In this document: piece after piece, positions 46,973 to 55,225 of the stretch
How positions within the stretch are numbered: the first letter of the stretch is position 1
Layout of the letters: every line of letters begins with the position of its first letter
NCBI GenBank assembly: GCA_028689025.1
Contig: JAQTXA010000001.1
Span: 186,001 to 250,000, forward strand
Source: Aliarcobacter sp.
GTDB lineage: Bacteria > Campylobacterota > Campylobacteria > Campylobacterales > Arcobacteraceae
Length of the DNA: 64,000 bases
Direction: 5' to 3'
Translations under genes and position numbers: made by a program
Notes under the pieces: generated by a model
What the model was told of the DNA's origin: nothing
What the model saw: only the letters and a program-made list of their open reading frames with translations
Database searches by the model: none

Positions 46973-47116
46973 TTATTTTATATCAGAAAGTATTAATCTT
47001 GTTTTTTCTATATCTAATCCAGCTTTTGAACTTGCGTCCTCTAAACTTTCATTGTTTTTTAAAAGTCTTAATAAAACTTCGATTTTTTTGTTTGTTTTTA
47101 TATGTGTAATTGACAT
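46973..47116 (-). CDS. Tiny helix-turn-helix-like protein
   Basis: A 47-residue protein from ATG 47116, which has an AAGGA site 6 bases upstream. A longer reading from 47248 would add a hydrophobic, uncharacteristic N-terminus lacking a ribosome site. The centre, EVLLRLLKNNESLEDASSKA then GLDIEKTRLILSD, resembles a helix-turn-helix of the resolvase or Trp-repressor kind. Function unknown; it lies upstream of, and divergent from, the RNase H gene. Confidence 0.55.
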   Translation of the reverse strand: MSITHIKTNKKIEVLLRLLKNNESLEDASSKAGLDIEKTRLILSDIK

Positions 47117-47350
47117 ATGATTTCCTTTTTTTTTCTTCATTTCGATGAAGTTAATAAAAAAGATAAAAATGAGCTTGTTGTCTAGATGAGTAATATTAAC
47201 GCTGTGGGTAATCAATAAAAGGCAAATAACAGATGAAACTCGATTCATCTTTAGTGCCTACAGTCTAACAGAATAAAAAAATAAAAGCAAGGGTTATAGT
47301 ATATTTAAGTACAATTCTTTTCAAATTAAAAAATATAAAGAAAATAAAAT

Positions 47351-48172
47351 ATGAAAATAGACAATAGTTTTATCCAATTAATTTCCCATAAAGATACACT
47401 AAATAAAGAACAATTTAAGATTTTAGGTTTGGCTTATCCAGCGGATGAGAACTGGAAAAATAAGGCTTTAGATAAAGAAATTTCAAAAAATGATATGAAT
47501 TTACTTATGCTTTTAAAAGGTGATTTAGCACTAAAAGCACAAGAGCAAATAATAAAAAATTATCACATGGTTTTAGAGTTTAATAATATAAAAACAAAAT
47601 CAGTTTATGAACTTCCAAAAGAGCAAATAAGTGAAAAAAAAGTTGAAATAAATGAAGATGATGAGTATATTAGAATTTATTGTGATGGAGCATGTTCTGG
47701 AAATCCAGGAAATGCTGGAAGTGGATTAGCTATTTATTCAAACAAAAAGAATCCTGTTTTACTTTATGGAGCTTACGAAGAAGAGGGAACAAATAATATT
47801 GCTGAATTAAATGCACTTCATCAAGCTTTAGTAATTGCAAAACAAACAAGCAGTGACAATATTATCTCTATTTTTTCAGATTCAAAATATGCAATTGATT
47901 GTATTACAACTTGGGCATTTGGTTGGAAAGCAAATGGTTGGAGCAAAAAAGGTGGAGAGATTAAAAATCTTGAACTAATAAAAGAGTCTCATAATTTATT
48001 TTTACAATTAAAAGATAAAATTGAAATAAATCATGTAAAAGGCCATGCTGGCGTTGAAGGAAATGAACTAGCAGATAGAATGGCAGTTTATACAATAAAA
48101 GCTAAAAATAAGAATTTTGCTTTTTATTCTTACAATAAAGTAGAAGAAGTTTTAGGCATGAAATCTTATTAA
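47351..48172 (+). CDS. rnhA: RNase H-like protein with N-terminal extension
   Basis: A 273-residue protein. Residues from about 100 form an RNase HI domain: YCDGACSGNPG (first catalytic Asp), NNIAELNALHQAL (Glu), IFSDSKYAIDCI (Asp) and HVKGHAGVEGNELADRMA (His and last Asp). It should degrade RNA in RNA-DNA hybrids. The first 95 residues are a helical extension I do not recognise; it is neither a clear hybrid-binding domain nor a reverse transcriptase. Monocistronic. Confidence 0.88.
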   Translation: MKIDNSFIQLISHKDTLNKEQFKILGLAYPADENWKNKALDKEISKNDMNLLMLLKGDLALKAQEQIIKNYHMVLEFNNIKTKSVYELPKEQISEKKVEINEDDEYIRIYCDGACSGNPGNAGSGLAIYSNKKNPVLLYGAYEEEGTNNIAELNALHQALVIAKQTSSDNIISIFSDSKYAIDCITTWAFGWKANGWSKKGGEIKNLELIKESHNLFLQLKDKIEINHVKGHAGVEGNELADRMAVYTIKAKNKNFAFYSYNKVEEVLGMKSY

Positions 48173-48239
48173 AGATGAATTTGAGTGCCTTTTAGGTATT
48201 ATATTAACAATTATTTAGAAGAAAGAACAAGGAACAATA

Positions 48240-49208
48240 ATGATTGAAAAAAAAGGTTCAATACTAACAGTTAGAGAAGATATAAAAGTTTTCGATTGTA
48301 CAATCAGAGATGGTGGATTAGTAAATAACTACCATTTCAGCGATGCTTTTGTAAAAGCACATTATGAAACTTGCGTAGCTGCTGGTGTTGATTATATGGA
48401 AATCGGGAAAAATGTATCTCCAACTATTATGAGTGTTGATGAATATGGTCCTTGGAATTTCTGTAAAGAAGAAGATATTAGAAGAATTGTTGGAAATAAT
48501 GATACTAATATGAAAATTGCTGTAATGGCTGATATTGGAAGATCTTTAAAAGAAGAATTAAGACCAAAATCTGAAAGTGTTGTTGATATGATTAGAATTG
48601 CAACATACATTCACCAAATTCCAGCAGCAATTGAACTAATCGAAGATGCTCATGCAAAAGGTTATGAAACAACTGTAAATATTATGGCTATTTCAAAATC
48701 ATTTGATGATGAATTAGATGAAGTTTTAGCACAATTAGCAAAAACTAGCGTAGATGTTATTTATATAGCTGATAGTTTTGGTTCTTTTTATCCTGAACAA
48801 ATCAAAAAATTAACAGACAAATATTTAAAAGTGGCACAAGAATCTGGTAAAAAAATCGGAATTCACGCACACAATAATCTTCAATTGGCTTATGCAAATA
48901 CTTTAGAAGCTATGATTTATGGAACAAGCTTTTTAGATGTTACAATTTCTGGTTTAGGAAGAGGTGCAGGAAATTGCCCACTTGAATTATTAATTGGTTT
49001 CTTAAAAAATCCAAAATATAAATTAATGCCTGTATTAAAATTTATTGAAGAGTTCATTGTTCCACTTGAAAAAGAGTTAGATTGGGGATATAGTATTCCA
49101 TATATGCTAACTGGTCAATTAAATGAACATCCAAGAGCTGCTATGAAAGCTAGGGATGAAAAAGATACTAAATATAGAGAGTTTTATAGAACTTTATTAG
49201 TAGACTAA
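48240..49208 (+). CDS. Aldolase-type TIM-barrel protein (HMGL-like)
   Basis: A 322-residue cytosolic protein of the DRE-TIM metallolyase group, near 4-hydroxy-2-oxovalerate aldolases. It has FDCTIRDGGLVNNYHF (metal and catalytic DxxxRDGG variant), YIADSFGSFYPEQI and GIHAHNNLQLAYANTLEAM (HxHNN metal site), then GLGRGAGNCPLELL. No partner aldehyde dehydrogenase or hydratase of a meta-cleavage pathway is nearby, so the reaction is unknown. It is followed by a terminator. Confidence 0.8.
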   Translation: MIEKKGSILTVREDIKVFDCTIRDGGLVNNYHFSDAFVKAHYETCVAAGVDYMEIGKNVSPTIMSVDEYGPWNFCKEEDIRRIVGNNDTNMKIAVMADIGRSLKEELRPKSESVVDMIRIATYIHQIPAAIELIEDAHAKGYETTVNIMAISKSFDDELDEVLAQLAKTSVDVIYIADSFGSFYPEQIKKLTDKYLKVAQESGKKIGIHAHNNLQLAYANTLEAMIYGTSFLDVTISGLGRGAGNCPLELLIGFLKNPKYKLMPVLKFIEEFIVPLEKELDWGYSIPYMLTGQLNEHPRAAMKARDEKDTKYREFYRTLLVD

Positions 49209-49237
49209 AAAAGAAAAGGCAAAAGCCTTTTTCTTTT
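49209..49237 (+). terminator. Intrinsic terminator after the aldolase-like gene
   Basis: AAAGAAAAGGC - AAAA - GCCTTTTTCTTTT immediately after the stop codon. Confidence 0.8.
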
Positions 49238-49294
49238 ATCTTTTTATTCCTCTTTTATCAAATTAATTTCCCCTACTTTTTCATCTTTTTTTGT

Positions 49295-49300
49295 TATAAT
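49295..49300 (+). promoter_or_regulatory. Predicted -10 box of the MOSC gene
   Basis: TTTTTTTGTTATAAT, 20 bp before the ATG at 49321. Confidence 0.5.
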
Positions 49301-49320
49301 CAAAACAAAAAGGAATCATT

Positions 49321-49788
49321 ATGTCAGGTAAAATAGTAAAACTTCTTATTTCTAAAGATCCACAAAGTCCTATGTTAAATGTAAATCAAATGGTTTTAGA
49401 ATTTGAAAAAGGAATCTTTGGTGATAGATATTATAATCAAGTAGGAACTTTCTCAAATAAAGGAGAAATTGAACCTGATAAAGATGTAACTTTAATAGAA
49501 ATAGAAAAAATCACTGCGTTAAATGAAGAACATAATTTAGATATTACAGTAGAAGATTTTAGAAGAAATATTGTAGTAACAAATTGTGATTTAAACTCAC
49601 TTGTAGGAAAAGAGTTTCAAATAGGAGAAGTTGTACTAAAAGGTATAAGACTTTGTGAGCCTTGCAAATATCTAGCTGATAAACTAAGTGAGAAAAAAAC
49701 ATTAACTGAAATGGTTCATAAAGCAGGACTTAGAGCTCAAATAATTAAAGGTGGAAGTATTGATTTAAACTCACAAGTTGAAATCTAA
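49321..49788 (+). CDS. MOSC domain protein
   Basis: A 155-residue cytosolic protein of the MOSC family (molybdenum cofactor sulfurase C-terminal domain). The pattern is KGIFGDRYYNQ near 35, DVTLIEIEKI, DFRRNIVVTN near 80 and IRLCEPCKYLAD near 112 with the conserved Cys; LRAQIIKGGSI lies at the end. MOSC proteins bind the molybdenum cofactor and often move sulfur or reduce N-hydroxylated compounds. No partner gene is adjacent, but the window also encodes a molybdo/tungsto-type formate dehydrogenase. Confidence 0.88.
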   Translation: MSGKIVKLLISKDPQSPMLNVNQMVLEFEKGIFGDRYYNQVGTFSNKGEIEPDKDVTLIEIEKITALNEEHNLDITVEDFRRNIVVTNCDLNSLVGKEFQIGEVVLKGIRLCEPCKYLADKLSEKKTLTEMVHKAGLRAQIIKGGSIDLNSQVEI

Positions 49789-49796
49789 TTATTACT

Positions 49797-49825
49797 AAAA
49801 AAAAGGGATTATTTTCCCTTTTTTT
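49797..49825. terminator. Bidirectional intrinsic terminator
   Basis: AAAAAAAGGGA - short loop - TCCCTTTTTTT between the MOSC gene and the convergent YdhR-like gene. Confidence 0.85.
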
Positions 49826-50132
49826 AATTCAAGAAACTAGCCTTTGTAATCTTACTTAATGGTTCATTTACACTAAAAATCTTTGCTCTTATGTTTTTAT
49901 ATCCAAACGATTCAAGTCTTTTTGTGTGTTTTTCTAAATATCTTTTTGCATCAAATTCATTTGAAAATAGATAAATTCCACCTGCTTCTTTTGTCTCTTT
50001 ATTTTCAGTCCAAATTTTCCATAATAATCCATCTTCGCAAGCTATATCATTTGCTAAATCAACAAAAGCTTTTGAGAACTCTTCACCGAATATTCCATCA
50101 TGTGGGAAATCTACTTGTAAAATATATATCAT
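49824..50132 (-). CDS. YdhR-like mono-oxygenase family protein
   Basis: A 102-residue ferredoxin-like-fold protein of the YdhR family: ILQVDFPHDGIFGEEFSKA at the start, GLLWKIWTENKETKEAGGIYLF in the centre and AKRYLEKHTKRLESFGYKNI near the end. Members are predicted small-molecule mono-oxygenases with unknown substrates. Monocistronic. The 135 bp between this gene and the NACHT gene hold no feature that I can support. Confidence 0.82.
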   Translation of the reverse strand: MIYILQVDFPHDGIFGEEFSKAFVDLANDIACEDGLLWKIWTENKETKEAGGIYLFSNEFDAKRYLEKHTKRLESFGYKNIRAKIFSVNEPLSKITKASFLN

Positions 50133-50267
50133 AAAATATCCTTTTATTTTCTACAATTTTATAGCTTATAAGCTTTATATTTAAATAAAAGTTAAATAAA
50201 ATTATCATTCTCTGAATTCAACTAAAAATATAATTTATACTAAATTTGGAATTAACATATTTATTTT

Positions 50268-52076
50268 TTAAATCATTGAAAGAAAAACTTTTTCATTATC
50301 ATTATATTGTTTGATTTCTTGAATATATTGTTCAATTTGATTCTCAATTTGAATTACTAGTTGATTTATGTCACTTACAATTTTTTCAATATTAATATAC
50401 TCTAAATATTCTATATCTAGAATTTTAGGAATAATAAACATATGTCCTCTTGAAGTAAGTCCTTTCGCTATAAAATATTTATGGCAATTATATATGTTCA
50501 ATTTTTTCTCAATTTTATATTTTATCTCTTCAAAAATTTGCTTTATATCTAATCCATCATAATTATAAAATACTTTTGTATTTAAAATTAATGAAAATTC
50601 TTTTGTAAACAAAATTCTAACATGTCCAATATCTGCATGAATTGAATCAAAAAGTAAGTGTAATTTTTCATTTGTATTATATTCATGTAGAATATTAATA
50701 ATATCTTTTAAATTACCTAATAGAAAAAATTCTATAAAAGAGGTTCTATCCATTTCAGAGCACAATGTTAGTAAATTTTTTATATCTAAATCATTATAAA
50801 GATTTTTCTTTGTATTTATATCATTTAGCTTTAAATATACTTTCTTTTTATTATCATAACTTAATTGCTTTATGTGATTTGCAACAAAATATTCCTGTAT
50901 TGATTTATGTGCAAAAGAAATAATTCCACCATCTTCTGTCCATAATCCAACTGATAATATCATATCACTAATAAAATCATTATTTGAAAAGTTATATTTC
51001 TTCAATTCTGTTTTAATAGTAGATAAAATATTTGATATAAAATTTCTTTCCATATTAAATTGGCTTTGAAAGAAACTTAAAAAACTAAATATTGTTAAAA
51101 TTTCTTCAAAATTTTCTTGTGATAATAATGATTTTCTTTCTCTTTCATAAGAGTTTTTAGTTGCGGAATCATGTTCAATAAATAAAACTTCAAATACTCT
51201 ATAGTAAAATCTGCTTTTTTTATTAGGCAATTTATTATTTTTATTAAAAGTTAATATATACAATGTCAATAATAAATTATTTGTTATAAAATCATGTACA
51301 TAGCTGTTTTTTGTCTCAGCTATAGATAGAATAATATCATTGGCTTGTTTTCCATCAGAAACTTGTTTTCTTATAAATTTAGGTATATCTTGTAAGCATA
51401 AATCAGAAATGTAATAATTATTAAATTTATAAAAATATTCTATGTTTGAACTTGGTCTTGAAGTAATTAAATAATCATTTTTGAAGTATTTTTGAATAAA
51501 TTCTTTTAAATGAGATGTAATTAAACTCTTTTTATCAGATTTTATTTCATCATAACCATCAAGAAAGAAAATAAATTCACCAGAATTTAATGTTTCTTCT
51601 AGTATTTCTTCACAATTACTTAAATTATTTCGAAGAATAATATTTTTAATATATTCCTCTATAGTATTTTTTTCAGTATCAATATCTCTTAAAAAAATTA
51701 TAATAGGAGCTTTGTATGCTTCATATATAGAATTAATAAATAAATGTTGAACTAACATACTTTTCCCACTACCTGCATCACCAATTACGGTAAGATAATG
51801 CTCGTTATTAAATAATTCTTTTACTGATTTAGTTTCAATAAATTCATTATCATAAACTTCTAATTTAGAAGGAAAATAAATATCGTAAAAATATGTTGGT
51901 TGTCTATGTAAAAGTGTTTTAGTTTTTTCATACTTATTTAACATATTTAAGTAGTAATCTAAATAACCATCATTCATGTAATATTTAAAACGATTCTTTA
52001 ACATTTTGAATATTTTAAGATTATTCAATAATTTAGTAGTAGTTAATATCTCTTTAAATTGTCCATACTCAATCAT
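50268..52076 (-). CDS. NACHT-domain NTPase, candidate anti-phage protein
   Basis: A 602-residue STAND NTPase. The N-terminal 90 residues are helical with no recognised effector. The NACHT core has Walker A GDAGSGKS at 99-106, Walker B FFLDGYDE at 170-177 and the sensor YLITSRP near 200, followed by winged-helix-like sequence with the NACHT-typical ISFAHKSIQEYFVANHI. The last 150 residues are probably a short C-terminal sensor domain rather than long repeats. Bacterial NACHT proteins of this single-gene kind protect against phages. A good AAGGA site precedes the ATG. Function is inferred. Confidence 0.85.
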   Translation of the reverse strand: MIEYGQFKEILTTTKLLNNLKIFKMLKNRFKYYMNDGYLDYYLNMLNKYEKTKTLLHRQPTYFYDIYFPSKLEVYDNEFIETKSVKELFNNEHYLTVIGDAGSGKSMLVQHLFINSIYEAYKAPIIIFLRDIDTEKNTIEEYIKNIILRNNLSNCEEILEETLNSGEFIFFLDGYDEIKSDKKSLITSHLKEFIQKYFKNDYLITSRPSSNIEYFYKFNNYYISDLCLQDIPKFIRKQVSDGKQANDIILSIAETKNSYVHDFITNNLLLTLYILTFNKNNKLPNKKSRFYYRVFEVLFIEHDSATKNSYERERKSLLSQENFEEILTIFSFLSFFQSQFNMERNFISNILSTIKTELKKYNFSNNDFISDMILSVGLWTEDGGIISFAHKSIQEYFVANHIKQLSYDNKKKVYLKLNDINTKKNLYNDLDIKNLLTLCSEMDRTSFIEFFLLGNLKDIINILHEYNTNEKLHLLFDSIHADIGHVRILFTKEFSLILNTKVFYNYDGLDIKQIFEEIKYKIEKKLNIYNCHKYFIAKGLTSRGHMFIIPKILDIEYLEYINIEKIVSDINQLVIQIENQIEQYIQEIKQYNDNEKVFLSMI

Positions 52077-52131
52077 TTTATATCCTTAAAAAAATTTCTA
52101 CATTATATTTAAATCTTATTAAAATAATATT

Positions 52132-53403
52132 TTACTTCTTTATCTCAAAAGCACTCTTAACAATATCAATACCATATTTACTTCTTAGTTTTTGCATCTG
52201 ATTTGTTAAGGCTCTTTTTTTTAAGTCTGTTTCATATTCAAAAAGATTATAGGTGTATTCATTTACTTTTGCGAAGTTTAAAACGGTGATATTTAACTGT
52301 ATTACTCCATGGGTTTTATGGTTATCTGTTTCTTCAAAGAGTTTTACCATTTCAGCTTTGAAATCCATTTCATTAAAAATTCTATTTACATTTATATAAT
52401 CTTTTGATTTTATTCTATATTCATATCTTATTTGTATGGCGTAAGTTAGGGGATTTACATTTGCTTTTTTTACTAGAAAACACAAATATCGGCAAAGAAT
52501 CATTACTCTTCTTTTTAGTTCCTCTCTGTCAAAAATAACATCAAAGGTTCGCCCTATTCCTATTGATTTTTTTTCTCTCTCAAAGGTTAGTTTATTATCT
52601 CGTATTCCACAAACACGATTGTATAAATCAATTCCTGATTTTTGCCATGAATAAAAAAGTTTTTGGTTTTTTTTAATATCACCTAGTGTTTTTATTCCAT
52701 AACCTTTGAGTTTTTCTTGAAATGCTTTTCCAATTCCTGGGAACTCTTTGATTGGAATATCTTTTATGAAATTTCCAATATTATCAACGCTTACATACTT
52801 TACACCATCTGGTTTTGCGTATTCTGTTATTAGTTTTGAGAGATATTTTGTGTTTGATATTCCTATTGAAATAGGCAATTTTAGCTCATCAAAAATCTTC
52901 TTTTTCAAATAATATGCAAATTGCACTATTTCATCTTCTTCAATATATCCAGAAACATCTCCGAAAAATTCATCTATTGAATACTGTTCAACCAAAGGAA
53001 TCTCTTTTATTAAAAGCTCTCTTAGTTTTGTTGATAAATCGTGATACAAAGGATAGTTTGGTGGAAGCATTTTTAAGTGTGGGCATAAAGTCAAAGCTTC
53101 ATTTACACTCATGGCTGTTTTTACTCCAAAGGCTCTGGCTTCATAAGATGATGTTGTTATTATTCCTCTTATTTTTCCATTTTCATCTACGAAATACTCT
53201 TTGAAACTTTTCATTCCCTCATTTGTAAGAATAGAACTTACAAAAGCTCCACTATTTGAAGATATTTTTCTAATCTCTTTTTTTGAAGAAAAAATATTAA
53301 GATTACTTCTTCCTCCAACCGCGACTGGAATATGAAACAAACTATCATCGATAGTTCTATGAGCAGAAACAAAAAAACAGTCTAGGTCTAGGTGTATGAA
53401 CAT
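52132..53403 (-). CDS. Y-family DNA polymerase with internal insertion
   Basis: A 423-residue translesion polymerase (DinB/UmuC superfamily). Catalytic acidic residues are in HLDLDCFF (D6, D8) and SIDEFFGDVSGY; YEARAFGVKTAMSVNEAL is the nucleotide-site region; a helix-hairpin-helix (FPGIGKAFQEKLKGYGIKTL) and little-finger domain follow. Between AVGGRS and GIITTSSYEARAF there is an insertion of about 47 residues (about 33-80) absent from canonical DinB. No clear ribosome site precedes the ATG. Located 55 bp upstream of the NACHT gene, same strand. Confidence 0.85.
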   Translation of the reverse strand: MFIHLDLDCFFVSAHRTIDDSLFHIPVAVGGRSNLNIFSSKKEIRKISSNSGAFVSSILTNEGMKSFKEYFVDENGKIRGIITTSSYEARAFGVKTAMSVNEALTLCPHLKMLPPNYPLYHDLSTKLRELLIKEIPLVEQYSIDEFFGDVSGYIEEDEIVQFAYYLKKKIFDELKLPISIGISNTKYLSKLITEYAKPDGVKYVSVDNIGNFIKDIPIKEFPGIGKAFQEKLKGYGIKTLGDIKKNQKLFYSWQKSGIDLYNRVCGIRDNKLTFEREKKSIGIGRTFDVIFDREELKRRVMILCRYLCFLVKKANVNPLTYAIQIRYEYRIKSKDYINVNRIFNEMDFKAEMVKLFEETDNHKTHGVIQLNITVLNFAKVNEYTYNLFEYETDLKKRALTNQMQKLRSKYGIDIVKSAFEIKK

Positions 53404-53513
53404 TTAAAAACTTTATTTTATAGGATTTTTATAATTGGATGAGGAAGTATACTTTATTAAAAAAGTTTCTATTTATAATATGTCAAATTGTAATATTTTA
53501 TTTAAAAGCAGGA

Positions 53514-53542
53514 AATAAACAAGCCTTTTGGGCTTATTTATT
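53514..53542 (-). terminator. Intrinsic terminator overlapping the end of the small exported protein gene
   Basis: AATAAACAAGCC - TTTT - GGGCTTATTTATT (one mismatch), enclosing the stop codon at 53534-53536. Confidence 0.7.
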
Positions 53543-53773
53543 TGTAATGTATTGAATGATTTTTTTAGGAGCTTCACCAACTTTCACTACAGTTGGAGCA
53601 GCAACTAAATCTCTTTGTTCCCTTTTTGTTTCATAAGTAACTTCATAATCTCCACTAGGACAAGAGATCATACTTTTTGATTCACTTAATTTTAACTCTT
53701 TACAACCCTCGAAACCATTTGAAGCAAAAAGTGTTGAAGTGGCAAGTAATAAATATAATGTAATTTTTTTCAT
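53534..53773 (-). CDS. Small exported protein with two mature cysteines
   Basis: A 79-residue protein with a clear signal peptide (MKKITLYLLLATSTLFAS), probably cleaved after Ala17 or Ser18. The mature part contains two cysteines (Cys24 and Cys38) that could form a disulfide and no recognised domain. The ribosome site is AAGGAAT. Function unknown; it stands between the formate dehydrogenase locus and the polymerase gene with its own terminator. Confidence 0.7.
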   Translation of the reverse strand: MKKITLYLLLATSTLFASNGFEGCKELKLSESKSMISCPSGDYEVTYETKREQRDLVAAPTVVKVGEAPKKIIQYITNK

Positions 53774-53837
53774 CTTATTCCTTTTTTATTTTCTGTAAAC
53801 AAGATAGCTAAAAAAAGTGGAATTATAAAGTAAAAAC

Positions 53838-54815
53838 TTACGAAAATGACTTTATCTGCTTATACTTCAAATAAACAGTATTCACAAACTTTGTTATCTC
53901 TTCTTCATTCATATCATCCACAAAAGAGAAACTTATGGCATTACGGCTTGTTTGCTCATCATATCCCATGTTTTGAATGATTCTTGAGGGTTTTGATAGT
54001 CCTAGTGAGCAACCCTCTCCATTTGTGATGAAGATTTTATTTAGGGCTAGGGTTCGGATTAATTCTCTGGCTTTTATGCCTTTTAATCCAAAATGTAAAG
54101 AATACTCTAAAGTATCATTTGGATCTACAAAAAAGTAGATGTTTTCTTGGAATTTTTCTTTTAGTTTTTCTAAAAAAATGGCTTTTGATTTATAGTTAAA
54201 TTTTTGATTTTTTAGGGCATCTAAGCAGAGTTTTAGAGCAATACTATCAATTTTGCCAACTTCTAACAAGGGAAAAACCTCATCATTAAATAACGCAACT
54301 CCTGAAGTATTAAAACCTATTAGTTTATAGTTATCAAAAAATATTACTTCACTATTTTTATCAAAATGGGCACTTGCATTTGAGATTATTTTTGCTGATG
54401 TTAGTTCTTTTGCTTCTTCTATTGAAGTTTTTACAAAAGTATCCATAACATAAGAAGATAAAAAAAGAAAATCTATATTTTTATTTTCAAGCTCATATAA
54501 ATTTACTTTTCCATCTTTGTTTAAACTTATCCAAGTTATTTCAAATCCTAAAGATTCGTAAAATTTTCCTGCTTCTATTAAAATTTCACATTCACCACAA
54601 CTTATGGCAATTTTTCCTTTTAACTCTAAAAAAAGTCCTAAAAATCCCTCTTTTGAAAAGCTAAATGTTTTTAATTTATTAAATCCAAATATTTTTTTGT
54701 ACTCTAAAGTTAAAACTTCAAAGGCATCATTTGGTCTTAGTGCACTTAGTGAAAAGTCGTTTGATATTTCTATATTTTGTAATTTTGAGTATTGTAGATT
54801 GTTTAATTTAATCAT
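53838..54815 (-). CDS. NifS/IscS-like class V aminotransferase-fold protein
   Basis: A 325-residue PLP-fold protein related to cysteine desulfurases but shorter (IscS is about 400). The PLP lysine is K164 in FFDNYKLIGFNTSG, and the sulfur-carrier loop is NGEGCSLGLSKPSR with C269, as in IscS. The N-terminal YLDNNATT-like start is missing and the cofactor-pairing Asp is replaced (ISNASAHF). It overlaps the next gene by 4 bp and belongs to the fdh operon, where a sulfur donor for FdhD, or a selenium-handling enzyme for the Sec-containing FdhA, would fit. Activity is uncertain. Confidence 0.7.
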   Translation of the reverse strand: MIKLNNLQYSKLQNIEISNDFSLSALRPNDAFEVLTLEYKKIFGFNKLKTFSFSKEGFLGLFLELKGKIAISCGECEILIEAGKFYESLGFEITWISLNKDGKVNLYELENKNIDFLFLSSYVMDTFVKTSIEEAKELTSAKIISNASAHFDKNSEVIFFDNYKLIGFNTSGVALFNDEVFPLLEVGKIDSIALKLCLDALKNQKFNYKSKAIFLEKLKEKFQENIYFFVDPNDTLEYSLHFGLKGIKARELIRTLALNKIFITNGEGCSLGLSKPSRIIQNMGYDEQTSRNAISFSFVDDMNEEEITKFVNTVYLKYKQIKSFS

Positions 54816-55225
54816 TTCTTTCTATTTTTTTCTCTAAAACATCCAAGTTGGCAATGGCTTACTTCAATATCAGAATTTTTAACAGTAGAACCCACTGTTT
54901 TTAATGAAGATATTTTAGCTTCATCCCATAATACTCTACACTCTAAAGTAGTATTTTCCATGTAGTTTTGTTTTAGTCTATTATAAACTTGAATATTTGG
55001 GTCTTGAAATCTTAATTTTCCAAAAACTCCAAGTTCACAATTTGTAATTTCTATACCTAAGTTTTTTGTAATTGCATTCATCTCTTTTGGATTTCTACCA
55101 ATTAATCTTGCAACTTTAAAGGCTTTTAGACAAGATAGTTTCCCCTCTTCATCTAAATTTGTCATCAAAAATTCTTTTTGAATATTATCCAATTCTATAC
55201 TTGTATTATCATTTAAGCTAGACAT
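54812..55225 (-). CDS. Protein with duplicated IE-x-x-C-x-LG-x-F motif in the fdh locus
   Basis: A 137-residue soluble protein containing two copies of one motif: IEITNCELGVFGK near 73-85 and IEVSHCQLGCFREK near the C-terminus. The first is preceded by a helix-turn-helix-like stretch (CLKAFKVARLIGRNPKEMNA). It resembles small archaeal and bacterial proteins with a CQLGCF ending, which I cannot name with certainty. It overlaps fdhD by 8 bp and the NifS-like gene by 4 bp, implying a role in formate dehydrogenase maturation or its control. Confidence 0.65.
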   Translation of the reverse strand: MSSLNDNTSIELDNIQKEFLMTNLDEEGKLSCLKAFKVARLIGRNPKEMNAITKNLGIEITNCELGVFGKLRFQDPNIQVYNRLKQNYMENTTLECRVLWDEAKISSLKTVGSTVKNSDIEVSHCQLGCFREKNRKK

